Positions 42,605-50,155 of a DNA stretch of 64,000 nt are shown piece after piece (positions within the stretch are counted from its first letter, which is position 1; every line of letters starts with the position of its first letter). Origin of the DNA: Rubrivivax sp. (GTDB taxonomy: Bacteria > Pseudomonadota > Gammaproteobacteria > Burkholderiales > Burkholderiaceae_C); NCBI GenBank assembly GCA_019635285.1, contig JAHBZS010000005.1, positions 62,001-126,000 on the forward strand, written 5' to 3'. The translations under genes and the position numbers were made by a program. The notes beneath the pieces were generated by a model. That model had not been told where the DNA came from and did not search any database. It saw only the letters and a program-made list of their open reading frames with translations.

Positions 42605-43186
42605 CTAGGCGCCCAGCGGGCTGACGCCGAACAGCCAGGCATGCGCCCAGAAGGCGAACAGCGCCCACACCAGCGTGCCGGCGACCACCGCGATCAGCGT
42701 GCCGCGCAGCGTGCCCGGCGGGTAGACGGTGCCGGCGGCGCGGTCGCGCTGCCGCGCCGAGCGGAAGTCCAGCACCGCCCAGACCAGGAAGCTGCCGAAC
42801 AGCAGCAGGTCGGCCAGCGTGTGGTTGGCCAGCAGGTGCGCAAAGGCCCAGACCTTGACGCTCAGCACCATCGGGTGGTGCAGCCGGCTCTTGATGCCAT
42901 TGCGCGGCACGTAGGCCGCCACCAGCAGGATGAAGCTGACGAGCATCAGCAACACCGCCAGGTGCCGCGCCCACAGCTGCGGCGTCCACAGCACCACCGG
43001 CTGCGTGCGCGCCTGACCGTAGCCCCAGACGATGAGGCCGAAGCCGACGATCGACACCACGGTGTACAGGCCCTTCCACGCGCCGGCGCCGCGCCGGGCG
43101 ATCTGCGCGGTGCGCCAGTCGTCGGCAAAGATGCGCACCGAATGCGCGCCGAGGAAGAGGATCAGGCCGAGCACGAGCAGCGTCAT
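42605..43186 (-). CDS. NnrU family membrane protein
   Basis: 193 residues with about six membrane segments. Family signature HSVRIFADDWR near the N-terminus, then GAWKGLYTVVSIVGFGLIVWGYG and the conserved RLHHPMVLSVKVWAFAHLLANHTLADLLLFGSF. NnrU was first described near nitric-oxide/nitrite reductase genes and is related to NnrU/isoprenylcysteine methyltransferase-like membrane proteins. No denitrification genes are seen here. Function in this context unknown. Convergent with acuI (40 bp apart) and divergent from the MaoC gene. Confidence 0.9.
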   Translation of the reverse strand: MTLLVLGLILFLGAHSVRIFADDWRTAQIARRGAGAWKGLYTVVSIVGFGLIVWGYGQARTQPVVLWTPQLWARHLAVLLMLVSFILLVAAYVPRNGIKSRLHHPMVLSVKVWAFAHLLANHTLADLLLFGSFLVWAVLDFRSARQRDRAAGTVYPPGTLRGTLIAVVAGTLVWALFAFWAHAWLFGVSPLGA

Positions 43187-43253
43187 GGGGAAGGGCGGGG
43201 TCGTTGCGACGCGCGCATTCTCGCCCCGCCGCCCGCGCTATGCTCGCCGCACC

Positions 43254-43730
43254 ATGCCAGAAGCCACCCCGCGCAGCCCGCGCCACTACTGGGAAGACTT
43301 CGTCGTCGGCTCGGTGCGCGACTTCGGCGCGATGCCGGTCACGCGCGAGGCGGTGCTGGCCTTCGCGCGCGACTTCGACCCGCAGCCCTTCCACCTGGAC
43401 GACGCCGCCGCGGCGCAGTCGCTGTTCGGCAGATTAGCCGCCAGCGGCTGGCACACCTGCGCCATGGCCATGCGCATGATGTGCGACGACTACGTGCTGG
43501 ATTCGGCCAGCCTGGGCTCGCCCGGCATCGACAACCTGCGCTGGCTGAAACCCGTGTTCCCCGGCGACACCTTGAGCATGCGCCTGACCATCCTGGCCGC
43601 GCGGCCGATGAACAGCCGCCCCGGCGTGGGCCTGGTGCAGTCGCGCTGGGAGGTCTTCAACCAGCAGCGCGAGGCGGTGCTGTCGATGGAAGGCTGGGGC
43701 ATGTACCGCATGAAAAAAGCCGCGCCGTGA
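43254..43730 (+). CDS. MaoC-like hot-dog dehydratase
   Basis: 158 residues. The (R)-hydratase motif region is FARDFDPQPFHLDDAAAAQSLFG followed by ASGWHTCAMAMRMM, the R-hydratase 2 / MaoC signature (catalytic Asp and His of the hydratase motif: D-P-Q-P-F-H). It continues with PVFPGDTLSMRLTILAARPM and a final strand NQQREAVLSMEGWGMYR. Single hot-dog domain, dimeric in the family. Likely acts on an enoyl-CoA or related thioester; substrate unknown. It ends 39 bp before the convergent iron-binding protein gene. Confidence 0.88.
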   Translation: MPEATPRSPRHYWEDFVVGSVRDFGAMPVTREAVLAFARDFDPQPFHLDDAAAAQSLFGRLAASGWHTCAMAMRMMCDDYVLDSASLGSPGIDNLRWLKPVFPGDTLSMRLTILAARPMNSRPGVGLVQSRWEVFNQQREAVLSMEGWGMYRMKKAAP

Positions 43731-43769
43731 CGCCACGGCGCGGCCCTCGACGGGGCGGCGGCCGCAGAC

Positions 43770-44813
43770 TTACTTGAAGCCCACGCGGTCCAGCATCTGC
43801 TGCACCTGCGTCTGGTTGGCGCCGGCCTGGGCGATGGGCAGCGCGTCCACCTTGAACGTGCCCATGGCTTCCAGCGCCGGGTTCTTCACCTTGATGCCGG
43901 CCACCGCCGGCCATTCGTTGTTGCCGTCGGCGAAGTACACCTGGGCCTCGTCGCTGGCCAGGTACTCCAGGAACTTCTGCGCCTCGGCCGGGTTCTTGGC
44001 GTGTTTGGCCATCGCGCCGCCGGAGATGTTGATGTGCGTGCCCCAGCTGTCCTGGTTGGGGAACACGAAGCCGATCTTCGACATCGTCTCCACGTCCTCC
44101 GGCTTGGTCGAGCGCATCAGCCGCGCCAGGTAGTAGCTGTTGGTCAGCGCGATCTGGCACTCGCCGGTGGCGGCGGCCTTGATCTGGTCGGTGTCACCGC
44201 CCTTGGGCGCGCGCGCCATGTTGTCCACCACACCCTTCAGCCAGGCCTCGGTGGCCGGCGCGCCCAGGTGCTGCAGCATCGCGCCGACGAGCGTCAGGTT
44301 GTAGGGGTGCGAACCCGAGCGCGTGCACACCTTGCCCTTGTTCTTCGGGTCGGCCAGCTTCTGGTAGCTGTCCACGTCGGCGCGCTGCACCGTCGCCTTG
44401 TTGTAGACGATGAGGCGCGCCCGCGTCGAAAAGCCGAACCACTGCGGGCCGCCGCTGGTGTTGTCGCGCAGGTGCGCCGGGATGCGCTGCAGCAGCACGG
44501 GCGAATTCAGCGGCTGGAACATGCCCTCGGCTTCGGCCTTGGTCAGCCGCGCCGCGTCCACCAGCAGGATGACGTCGGCCGGGCTGGCGGCGCCCTCCGC
44601 CTTCAGCCGCGTGATCACGCCGGCGTCGTCCGCGTCGATGCGGTTGATCTTGATGCCGGTGGCCTTGGTGAAGTTGGCGTACAGCGCCTCGTCGGTCTGG
44701 TAGTGGCGCGCCGAGTACAGGTTCAGCACCTTGTCCTGGGCCGTGGCGGCCAGCGACGCGCCGGCCAGCAGCGTGGCCACGATCGAGCGCAGCGTGAAGG
44801 TGAGGTGGGCCAT
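43770..44813 (-). CDS. Periplasmic Fe(3+)-binding protein of an ABC transporter (FutA/FbpA type)
   Basis: 347 residues from ATG 44813, which starts the signal peptide MAHLTFTLRSIVATLLAGAS. The mature start VLNLYSARHYQTDEALYANF, then PADVILLVDAARL, and the iron-ligand region ALTNSYYLARLM (two adjacent Tyr) are typical of FutA1/FbpA ferric-binding proteins. WGTHINISGGAMAKHAKN and YFADGNNEWP complete the family pattern. Permease and ATPase genes are not adjacent, so the transporter must be completed elsewhere. A Fur-box-like sequence lies 40 bp upstream, consistent with iron repression. Confidence 0.92.
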   Translation of the reverse strand: MAHLTFTLRSIVATLLAGASLAATAQDKVLNLYSARHYQTDEALYANFTKATGIKINRIDADDAGVITRLKAEGAASPADVILLVDAARLTKAEAEGMFQPLNSPVLLQRIPAHLRDNTSGGPQWFGFSTRARLIVYNKATVQRADVDSYQKLADPKNKGKVCTRSGSHPYNLTLVGAMLQHLGAPATEAWLKGVVDNMARAPKGGDTDQIKAAATGECQIALTNSYYLARLMRSTKPEDVETMSKIGFVFPNQDSWGTHINISGGAMAKHAKNPAEAQKFLEYLASDEAQVYFADGNNEWPAVAGIKVKNPALEAMGTFKVDALPIAQAGANQTQVQQMLDRVGFK

Positions 44814-44852
44814 GCATCCGACTCCAAAGTGAGGAGCGGCGATTCTAATGCG

Positions 44853-44873
44853 GATGCGAACCATTCCTATTGC
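44853..44873 (-). promoter_or_regulatory. Putative Fur box upstream of the ferric-binding protein gene
   Basis: On the minus strand the sequence GCAATAGGAATGGTTCGCAT lies about 40 bp before the ATG at 44813. It matches the usual Fur-type pattern GCAAATGAGAATGATTCGCAT at most positions and sits in an otherwise GC-rich gap. It would allow iron-dependent repression. Confidence 0.6.
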
Positions 44874-45061
44874 GTTTCATCTGCCGCAGCAGGGTCATGC
44901 CACGGGTGATGATCAACCAATGTCGATGCCAGAACGGCTGGCCTGCCGCGGCGCCGTGCCCTGTGGCGGGCGCGGGCGCGCTGCCCGTCGCGGGTGGCCG
45001 GCGCGGGCGCGACGCGAAGGCTTGCCGCGCCCGGCCTGACGCCGGCATGCGCGGCGCGCGC

Positions 45062-45094
45062 TTGACTTTTATTTAACCGACACCTTAAATAAAA
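45062..45094 (+). promoter_or_regulatory. Promoter with perfect ArsR-type operator
   Basis: TTGACT (45062-45067), a 17-bp spacer and TTAAAT (45085-45090) form a good sigma70 promoter. A perfect 10-bp inverted repeat TTTTATTTAA / TTAAATAAAA (45067-45076 and 45085-45094, 8 bp apart) overlaps both promoter hexamers. It ends 2 bp before the ArsR gene, as expected for autorepression. This is the most AT-rich stretch nearby. Confidence 0.82.
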
Positions 45095-45096
45095 GC

Positions 45097-45453
45097 ATGG
45101 ATAGCCTCTCCGCCACCTTCGCCGCGCTGGCCGACCCGACGCGGCGCGCCATCCTGGAGCGCCTGGCGCAGGGCGACACGCACGTCGGCGAGCTGGCACG
45201 GCCCTTCGACATCTCGGCGCCGGCCATCTCGCGCCACCTGCGTGTGCTGGAGGCGGCCGGGCTGGTGCAACGCGAGGTGAATGCGCAGTGGCGCCTGTGC
45301 CGCCTGCGCACGCCCCCGCTGCAGCAGGCGCACGGCTGGCTGCAGCACTACGCCGCGCACTGGGAACACAGCCTCGACCGGCTCAGCGACCTGGTCGAGG
45401 CACGCCACGCACAACGCCCGCGCAAGCCATCCCGCAGGAGCCCGCCCCGATGA
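45097..45453 (+). CDS. ArsR family transcriptional repressor
   Basis: 118 residues with the helix-turn-helix of the SRPBCC-linked ArsR group: FAALADPTRRAILERLAQGD, HVGELARPFDISAPAISRHLRVLEAAGLV, then wing QREVNAQWRLCRL and the C-terminal HWEHSLDRLSDLVEA. It has no metal-binding Cys motif (E-L-C-V-C-D is absent), which is normal for ArsR genes paired with SRPBCC genes. It lies 2 bp from its palindromic operator and is coupled by ATGA overlap to the SRPBCC-GST gene. Confidence 0.92.
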   Translation: MDSLSATFAALADPTRRAILERLAQGDTHVGELARPFDISAPAISRHLRVLEAAGLVQREVNAQWRLCRLRTPPLQQAHGWLQHYAAHWEHSLDRLSDLVEARHAQRPRKPSRRSPPR

Positions 45454-46535
45454 ACGCCCCCGACCGCTTCGAGCTGCAGCAGACCCGCTTCATCCGCGCG
45501 CCGCGCGAGCAGGTCTTCGACGCTTTCACCGAAGAAGCGCTGCTGCGCCAATGGCACTGCCCGCGCGGCATGCGCGTGCTGCACTGTCGCGCCGAAGCGC
45601 GCGCCGGCGGCGAATGGCAGCTGGGCATGGTGGCGCGCGACGGCACACGCCTGGCGGTGGGCGGCGCCTATCGCGAAGTCAGCCGGCCGCAGCGCCTGGT
45701 CTACACCTGGGCCTGGCAGGGCGAGAACTCGCCGATGGCCGGGCTGCAGACGCTGGTCGAGGTGGACTTCGTGGCGCGCGACGGCGGCACCGAACTGCGC
45801 CTGCGCCACAGCGGCTTCCCGGCGCCGGCGGCCAGCGAAGCGCATGCCGTCGGCTGGCGCTCTACCCTCAACCGGCTGGTCGACCAGGTCGACGAACGCG
45901 GCAGCGCCGCCACGCTGACGCTGCTGGGCGACGTGCGCAGCAGCTACACGCGCACCGTGCGCATGGCGCTGGCCGAAAAGAGCCTGGCCTACAGCTTCCA
46001 GCCCTGCGCGCCGCACTCGCCGCAGGTCCTGGCGCTGCACCCCTTCGGGCGCATCCCCGCGCTGCGCGACGGCGAGACCACGCTCTTCGAAACCAGCGCC
46101 ATCGTGCGCTACCTCGACGAAGCCTTCGGCGCCGGCCCCCTGCTGCTGCCCGGCAGCCCGCTGGCCCGCGCGCATTGCGAGCAATGGGTCAGCGCCGTCA
46201 ACGCCTACCTCTACGACACCATGGTGCGGCGTTATGTGCTGCCCTACCTCTTTCCCCAAGGGCCGGACGGCCAGCCCGACCGCGGCGTCATCGACGGCGC
46301 GCTGCGCGACATGCCGGCGCAGCTGGCCGCGCTGGACCGAGCCTACGGCAGCAGCGACTGGCTGGCCGGCGGCGCGCTGTCGATGGCCGACCTGTTCGTC
46401 GCGCCGATCCTGGCCGGCGTGGAGCGCATGCCCGAAGGCCCGTCGCTGCTCGCCGCCGTGCCCAACCTGCGGCGCGCACAGGCCACGCTGCGCCGCCGCG
46501 ACAGCTTCATGCAGACCGAAGGAACCACGCCATGA
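45450..46535 (+). CDS. Fusion of SRPBCC (AHSA1-like) domain and glutathione S-transferase
   Basis: 361 residues. Residues 1-145 are an SRPBCC/AHSA1 domain: FIRAPREQVFDAFTEEALLRQWHCPRGM, GGEWQLGMV, RLVYTWAWQ and a final HAVGWRSTLNRLVDQV helix. From about residue 153 (LTLLGDVRSSYTRTVRMALAEKSLAYSF) a full glutathione S-transferase follows, with HPFGRIPALRDGE, FETSAIVRYLDEAF and the C-terminal helical domain with GALSMADLFVAPIL. SRPBCC domains bind hydrophobic ligands; coupling to a transferase may deliver the substrate. In most relatives the SRPBCC protein alone follows ArsR. ATGA-coupled on both sides. No frameshift is needed to explain the fusion. Confidence 0.88.
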   Translation: MNAPDRFELQQTRFIRAPREQVFDAFTEEALLRQWHCPRGMRVLHCRAEARAGGEWQLGMVARDGTRLAVGGAYREVSRPQRLVYTWAWQGENSPMAGLQTLVEVDFVARDGGTELRLRHSGFPAPAASEAHAVGWRSTLNRLVDQVDERGSAATLTLLGDVRSSYTRTVRMALAEKSLAYSFQPCAPHSPQVLALHPFGRIPALRDGETTLFETSAIVRYLDEAFGAGPLLLPGSPLARAHCEQWVSAVNAYLYDTMVRRYVLPYLFPQGPDGQPDRGVIDGALRDMPAQLAALDRAYGSSDWLAGGALSMADLFVAPILAGVERMPEGPSLLAAVPNLRRAQATLRRRDSFMQTEGTTP

Positions 46536-47299
46536 GCCAACCCACCCCTCGTCACCCCGGCAAGTTCGTCTGGTTCGAGCACCTGTCCGGCGACCGCGAC
46601 GCCGCGCGCCGCTTCTATGAGGCGCTGTTCGGCTGGCAGGTCGAAGCGGTGCCGATGGGCAGCGGCGAGCCCTACCTGCGCATCCTCAACCGCGGCGAAG
46701 CCATCGGCGGCCTGCGCAGCGCGCCGCCCGGCGCGCCCAGCCTGTGGATGCCGTACCTGTCGGTGACCGACGTCGACGCGAGCCATGCCACGGCGCTGGC
46801 GGCGGGTGCGAAGTCACTGATGCCGCCGACCGACTTCGCGCCGGTGGGCCGTGGCGCCACCCTGGCCGACCCCACCGGCGCCGCGTTCTCGCTCTGGACC
46901 AGCGCGCTGGGCGACCGCGCCGACCTGGCCGCTCCGCCGGTCGGCGACTGGACCTGGAACGAGCTGATGACGCCCGACGTGCCGCGCGCGCTGGCCTTCT
47001 ACGCGCGGGTCTTCGGCTACCGCCACGACACCCTGGACTCGGGCCCGCAGCGCGAATACCACCTGCTGAAGCAGGGCGAGCGCATGCGCGGCGGCGTGAT
47101 GCCTTCGCCGATGCCCGACACGCCGCCGCTGTGGGTGCCCTACGTCGCGGTGGCCGACTGCGATGCCACCGCCGCCCAGGTACCGGCCTTGGGCGGGCGG
47201 CTCATCGTGCCGCCCACCGACATCCCGCAGGTCGGCCGCTTCGCCGTGCTGCTGGACCCGCAGCAGGCCTGCGTCGCCTTCATCACGGCCGCGGGCTGA
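46532..47299 (+). CDS. Two-domain VOC (glyoxalase/bleomycin resistance) family protein
   Basis: 255 residues made of two VOC repeats: KFVWFEHLSGDRDAARRFYEALFGWQ (residues 11-36) to about 125, and WTWNELMTPDVPRALAFYARVFGYR to the end. Ends of both repeats show the DP.GA/Q..F pattern (ADPTGAAFSLW, LDPQQACVAFI). It is coupled by ATGA to the SRPBCC-GST gene and so under ArsR control. Proteins of this kind may bind metal or act as antibiotic- or electrophile-binding proteins. Together with the GST it suggests an electrophile-detoxifying operon. Confidence 0.88.
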   Translation: MSQPTPRHPGKFVWFEHLSGDRDAARRFYEALFGWQVEAVPMGSGEPYLRILNRGEAIGGLRSAPPGAPSLWMPYLSVTDVDASHATALAAGAKSLMPPTDFAPVGRGATLADPTGAAFSLWTSALGDRADLAAPPVGDWTWNELMTPDVPRALAFYARVFGYRHDTLDSGPQREYHLLKQGERMRGGVMPSPMPDTPPLWVPYVAVADCDATAAQVPALGGRLIVPPTDIPQVGRFAVLLDPQQACVAFITAAG

Positions 47300-47366
47300 A
47301 CGCGCCCTCGCGCGGGCGAAAGCGCCGCCCGCGGCGGGCCGTGCCGCGCCTGCCTAAGATCCGGCC

Positions 47367-48302
47367 ATGGACCTGAGGCAAATGCGTTACTTCGTCGCGC
47401 TCGCCACCCAGCAGCACTACGGCAAGGCGGCCAGCGTGCTGCACGTGACGCAGCCCGCGCTGAGCCGGCAGATCCGCCTGCTCGAAGAGGAGCTGGGCGT
47501 GCAGCTCTTCGAGCGCCACGCGCGCGGCGCCGCGCCCACCGCCGAGGCCGACCTGCTGCTGGAGCGCGCGGTGTTCCTGCTGCGCTACGCCGAGCAGATC
47601 AAGGCCGACCTGCTGGCGCGCCAGAGCGCACCCCGCGGCCCGGTGGCCGTCGGCATGTCGCCCGGCCTCGCGCAGCAGCTCACGGTGCTGCTGACGCAGG
47701 CCGTGCGCGAGCAACTGCCCGACGTGCGGCTGCGCCTCATCGAAGGCTTCGCGCCGTCGCTGCAGGACATGCTGGCGCGCGGCGAGGTGGACATCGCGCT
47801 GCTGGTCGACCCCTTCGATCGCTCGAACCTGGTCAGCGTGCCGCTGCTGGACGAACAGATCTGCCTGATCGGCCTGCCGGGGGATGCCCGGCTGCGCAAG
47901 GCGCGGCTGAAGATCCGCGACCTCGCCGGCGTGCCGCTGGTGATGACCGGCCTGGTCAAGTCGGGCGTGCGGCTGAAGCTGGAGGACGCCGCGGCGCGCG
48001 CCAAGGTCGAGCTGCTGCCCGTGGTGGAGGTCGAAACCGCCGAAGTCGCACGCCGCCTGGTGCTGCACGGCGTCGGCCTGACGGTGCACTTCGCCGCTGC
48101 CGTCAAGGAAGACCTCGACGCCGGCCGCCTGCGCGCCGTGCCCATCGAAGGCCTGTCGCTGCATCGCGCCATCGCGCGCGCCGCCGACCGGCCCGTGTCG
48201 CGCGCCACCGATGCCGTGCTCGGCCTGCTGCGCACGGTCATCGAGACGCAGGTGCGCGAAGGCCGCTGGCTCAACACCCGCCTCGATGCCCACCGGTTAT
48301 GA
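47367..48302 (+). CDS. LysR family transcriptional regulator
   Basis: 311 residues. The winged helix MDLRQMRYFVALATQQHYGK and ASVLHVTQPALSRQIRLLEEELGVQLFERH is followed by a substrate-binding domain (VAVGMSPGLAQQLTVLLTQA, then DMLARGEVDIALLVDP). It precedes, in the same direction, the Bug receptor / hydrolase / monooxygenase / VOC genes and probably regulates them. Most LysR genes are divergent from their targets, so here control would have to include the 88-bp gap 48303-48390. Confidence 0.92.
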   Translation: MDLRQMRYFVALATQQHYGKAASVLHVTQPALSRQIRLLEEELGVQLFERHARGAAPTAEADLLLERAVFLLRYAEQIKADLLARQSAPRGPVAVGMSPGLAQQLTVLLTQAVREQLPDVRLRLIEGFAPSLQDMLARGEVDIALLVDPFDRSNLVSVPLLDEQICLIGLPGDARLRKARLKIRDLAGVPLVMTGLVKSGVRLKLEDAAARAKVELLPVVEVETAEVARRLVLHGVGLTVHFAAAVKEDLDAGRLRAVPIEGLSLHRAIARAADRPVSRATDAVLGLLRTVIETQVREGRWLNTRLDAHRL

Positions 48303-48390
48303 GGCCGGTCAGAAAATTGACTTGGACTTGAGCGGCGCCGACACCTAGCCTTCCGACCTCGTCAAGGGACCACGAGGAAGGAGACAAGTC

Positions 48391-49350
48391 ATGCTGCAAG
48401 GCCGCAGGGCATTTCTGGGTGCCGCTGCCGCGGCGACGCTGCTGCCGCGTCTGGCACACGCGCAGGACGGGCAGATGCGCATCGTCGTGCCGTTCGCCGC
48501 AGGCAGCGGCACGGACGTCACGGCGCGCGTCATCGCCGAGGCCGTCGGCAAGAACACCGGCCGCGTCGTCATCGTCGACAACCGCGGCGGCGCCGGCGGC
48601 TCGATCGGCGCCGCGGAGGTCGCGCGGGCCAAGCCCGACGGCAACACGGTGCTCTACACCACCGGCGGCTTCACCACCAATGCGGCACTGTTCAAGTCCC
48701 TGCCCTTCGACCCGATCGCGGATTTCACGCCGGTGACGCTGCTGACGCGGTCTTCGGGCTTCGCCTTGCTGGTCGGCGAGAAGTCGCCCTACAAGACGCT
48801 GGAGCAGTTCGTCGCCGCGGCCAAGAAGGAGCCCGGCCGGCTGAGCTACGGCTCGTCGGGCGTCGGCAACACCACGCATGTGATGGGCGTGCTCTTCGGC
48901 AAGGACGTCGGCGTCGACCTGCTGCACGTGCCGTTCAAGGGCACACCGATCAACGAGCTGATTGGCGGCACGGTCGATTGCGCCTTCATCGGGCCGGCCA
49001 CCGTGGCGCAGCAGATCCGCGCCGGCCAGCTGCGTGCCCTGGGCATCTCCGGGCCGACGCGCTCGAAGCTGCTGCCGGACACGCCGACCTTCGCCGAGGC
49101 CGGCCTGCAGGTGCGGGACATCCCCGGCTGGACCGGCATCTGGGCCCCGGCAAAGCTGCCGCCGGAGGTGCTGGCCGCCCTCTACGAGAAGTTCCAGAAG
49201 GCGGCGCAGACGCCCTTGCTGAGCCACTACGTTCGCGAGAACGGCGGCGACCTGGTGGTCATGCCGCCGGAGCCGTTCAAGGCCTACGTCACCAGCGAGA
49301 TCGAGCGCTTCCGCAAACAGCTGCCGCCGCTGGGCATCCAGCTGGGCTGA
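48391..49350 (+). CDS. Bug-type (TctC) periplasmic solute-binding protein
   Basis: 319 residues with signal peptide MLQGRRAFLGAAAAATLLPR (Tat-like RR) followed by the TctC fold: RIVVPFAAGSGTDVTARVIAE, VIVDNRGGAGGSIGAAEVARAKPDG, YGSSGVGNTTHV and GWTGIWAPAKLP. Such receptors are greatly expanded in Comamonadaceae and bind carboxylates or amides. A strong AAGGAGA site precedes the ATG. No TctA/TctB genes are adjacent, so it either feeds a remote transporter or acts as a sensor for the pathway. Confidence 0.92.
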   Translation: MLQGRRAFLGAAAAATLLPRLAHAQDGQMRIVVPFAAGSGTDVTARVIAEAVGKNTGRVVIVDNRGGAGGSIGAAEVARAKPDGNTVLYTTGGFTTNAALFKSLPFDPIADFTPVTLLTRSSGFALLVGEKSPYKTLEQFVAAAKKEPGRLSYGSSGVGNTTHVMGVLFGKDVGVDLLHVPFKGTPINELIGGTVDCAFIGPATVAQQIRAGQLRALGISGPTRSKLLPDTPTFAEAGLQVRDIPGWTGIWAPAKLPPEVLAALYEKFQKAAQTPLLSHYVRENGGDLVVMPPEPFKAYVTSEIERFRKQLPPLGIQLG

Positions 49351-49356
49351 CGCGCC

Positions 49357-50133
49357 ATGCCCGACCTCATCGACCTGAACGGCACGCGCACCGCCTTCGA
49401 AGCGGTGGGCAGCGGCCCGCCGCTGCTGATGCTGCACGGCGCCGAAGGCAGCCGCCGGCAGTTCGCGGCCATCCGCCCGGCGCTGAGCGAGCACTACAGC
49501 GTCATCACCTACGACCAGCGCGACTGCGGCGAGACCCTCAACCCGGAATCGCCGGCCACCTTGGCGATGCTCGCCGACGATGCGCACGCGCTGCTGCAGG
49601 CGCTGGGCCATGCGACGGCCTTCGTCTTCGGCACCTCCTTCGGCGGCCGCGTCGCGCAGGCCCTGGCACTGCGCCAGCCCGCGGCGGTGCGGCGCCTGGT
49701 GCTGGCCAGCACCTGGCCCTTGCCGGTGTCGCTGGCCACGGCCAATGCCGAGGTCGCGCAGCAACTGGCGCAGCTGCGTGCGCGCCTGCCGGACAGCGCG
49801 GAGCAGGTCGCCGAGATCTTTTTCCCCGAGGACTTCCTGGCGGCGCAGCCGGCCTTTCGCGCGCACTTCAAGTCGGCGCCGCCGCGCTCGGCGCGCTCGG
49901 AGCGCCGCGCGGCAGCCGTGGGCGACGTGCCGCAGCTGGACCTGGCCGCCATCACGCAGCCGACGCTGCTCATCGCCGGTGCGGTGGATCGGGTGGTGCC
50001 GGCCGCGCTGACGCTGTCGCTGGCGCAGACGCTGCCCGATACCCGCTCGATCGTGCTGCCCGAGGTCGGGCACCTGAGCCTGGCGCAAGTGCCTCAGGTG
50101 GTGGCCGCGCACCTGCGCGAGTTCCTGGTTTGA
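49357..50133 (+). CDS. Alpha/beta hydrolase, ring-cleavage-product hydrolase-like
   Basis: 258 residues. MLHGAEGSRRQF is the oxyanion region. The nucleophile elbow is FGTSFGGRVAQALALR (Ser in G-T-S-F-G), the acid Asp is in LIAGAVDRVVP and the His in PEVGHLSLAQVP. It starts 6 bp after the Bug gene. Sequence style and context (next to an FAD hydroxylase and a VOC protein) fit hydrolysis of a lactone or a meta-cleavage product, but 3-oxoadipate enol-lactonase-like activity is equally possible. Confidence 0.88.
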   Translation: MPDLIDLNGTRTAFEAVGSGPPLLMLHGAEGSRRQFAAIRPALSEHYSVITYDQRDCGETLNPESPATLAMLADDAHALLQALGHATAFVFGTSFGGRVAQALALRQPAAVRRLVLASTWPLPVSLATANAEVAQQLAQLRARLPDSAEQVAEIFFPEDFLAAQPAFRAHFKSAPPRSARSERRAAAVGDVPQLDLAAITQPTLLIAGAVDRVVPAALTLSLAQTLPDTRSIVLPEVGHLSLAQVPQVVAAHLREFLV

Positions 50134-50155
50134 ACCAACAAAAGTGGAGTGGTCG

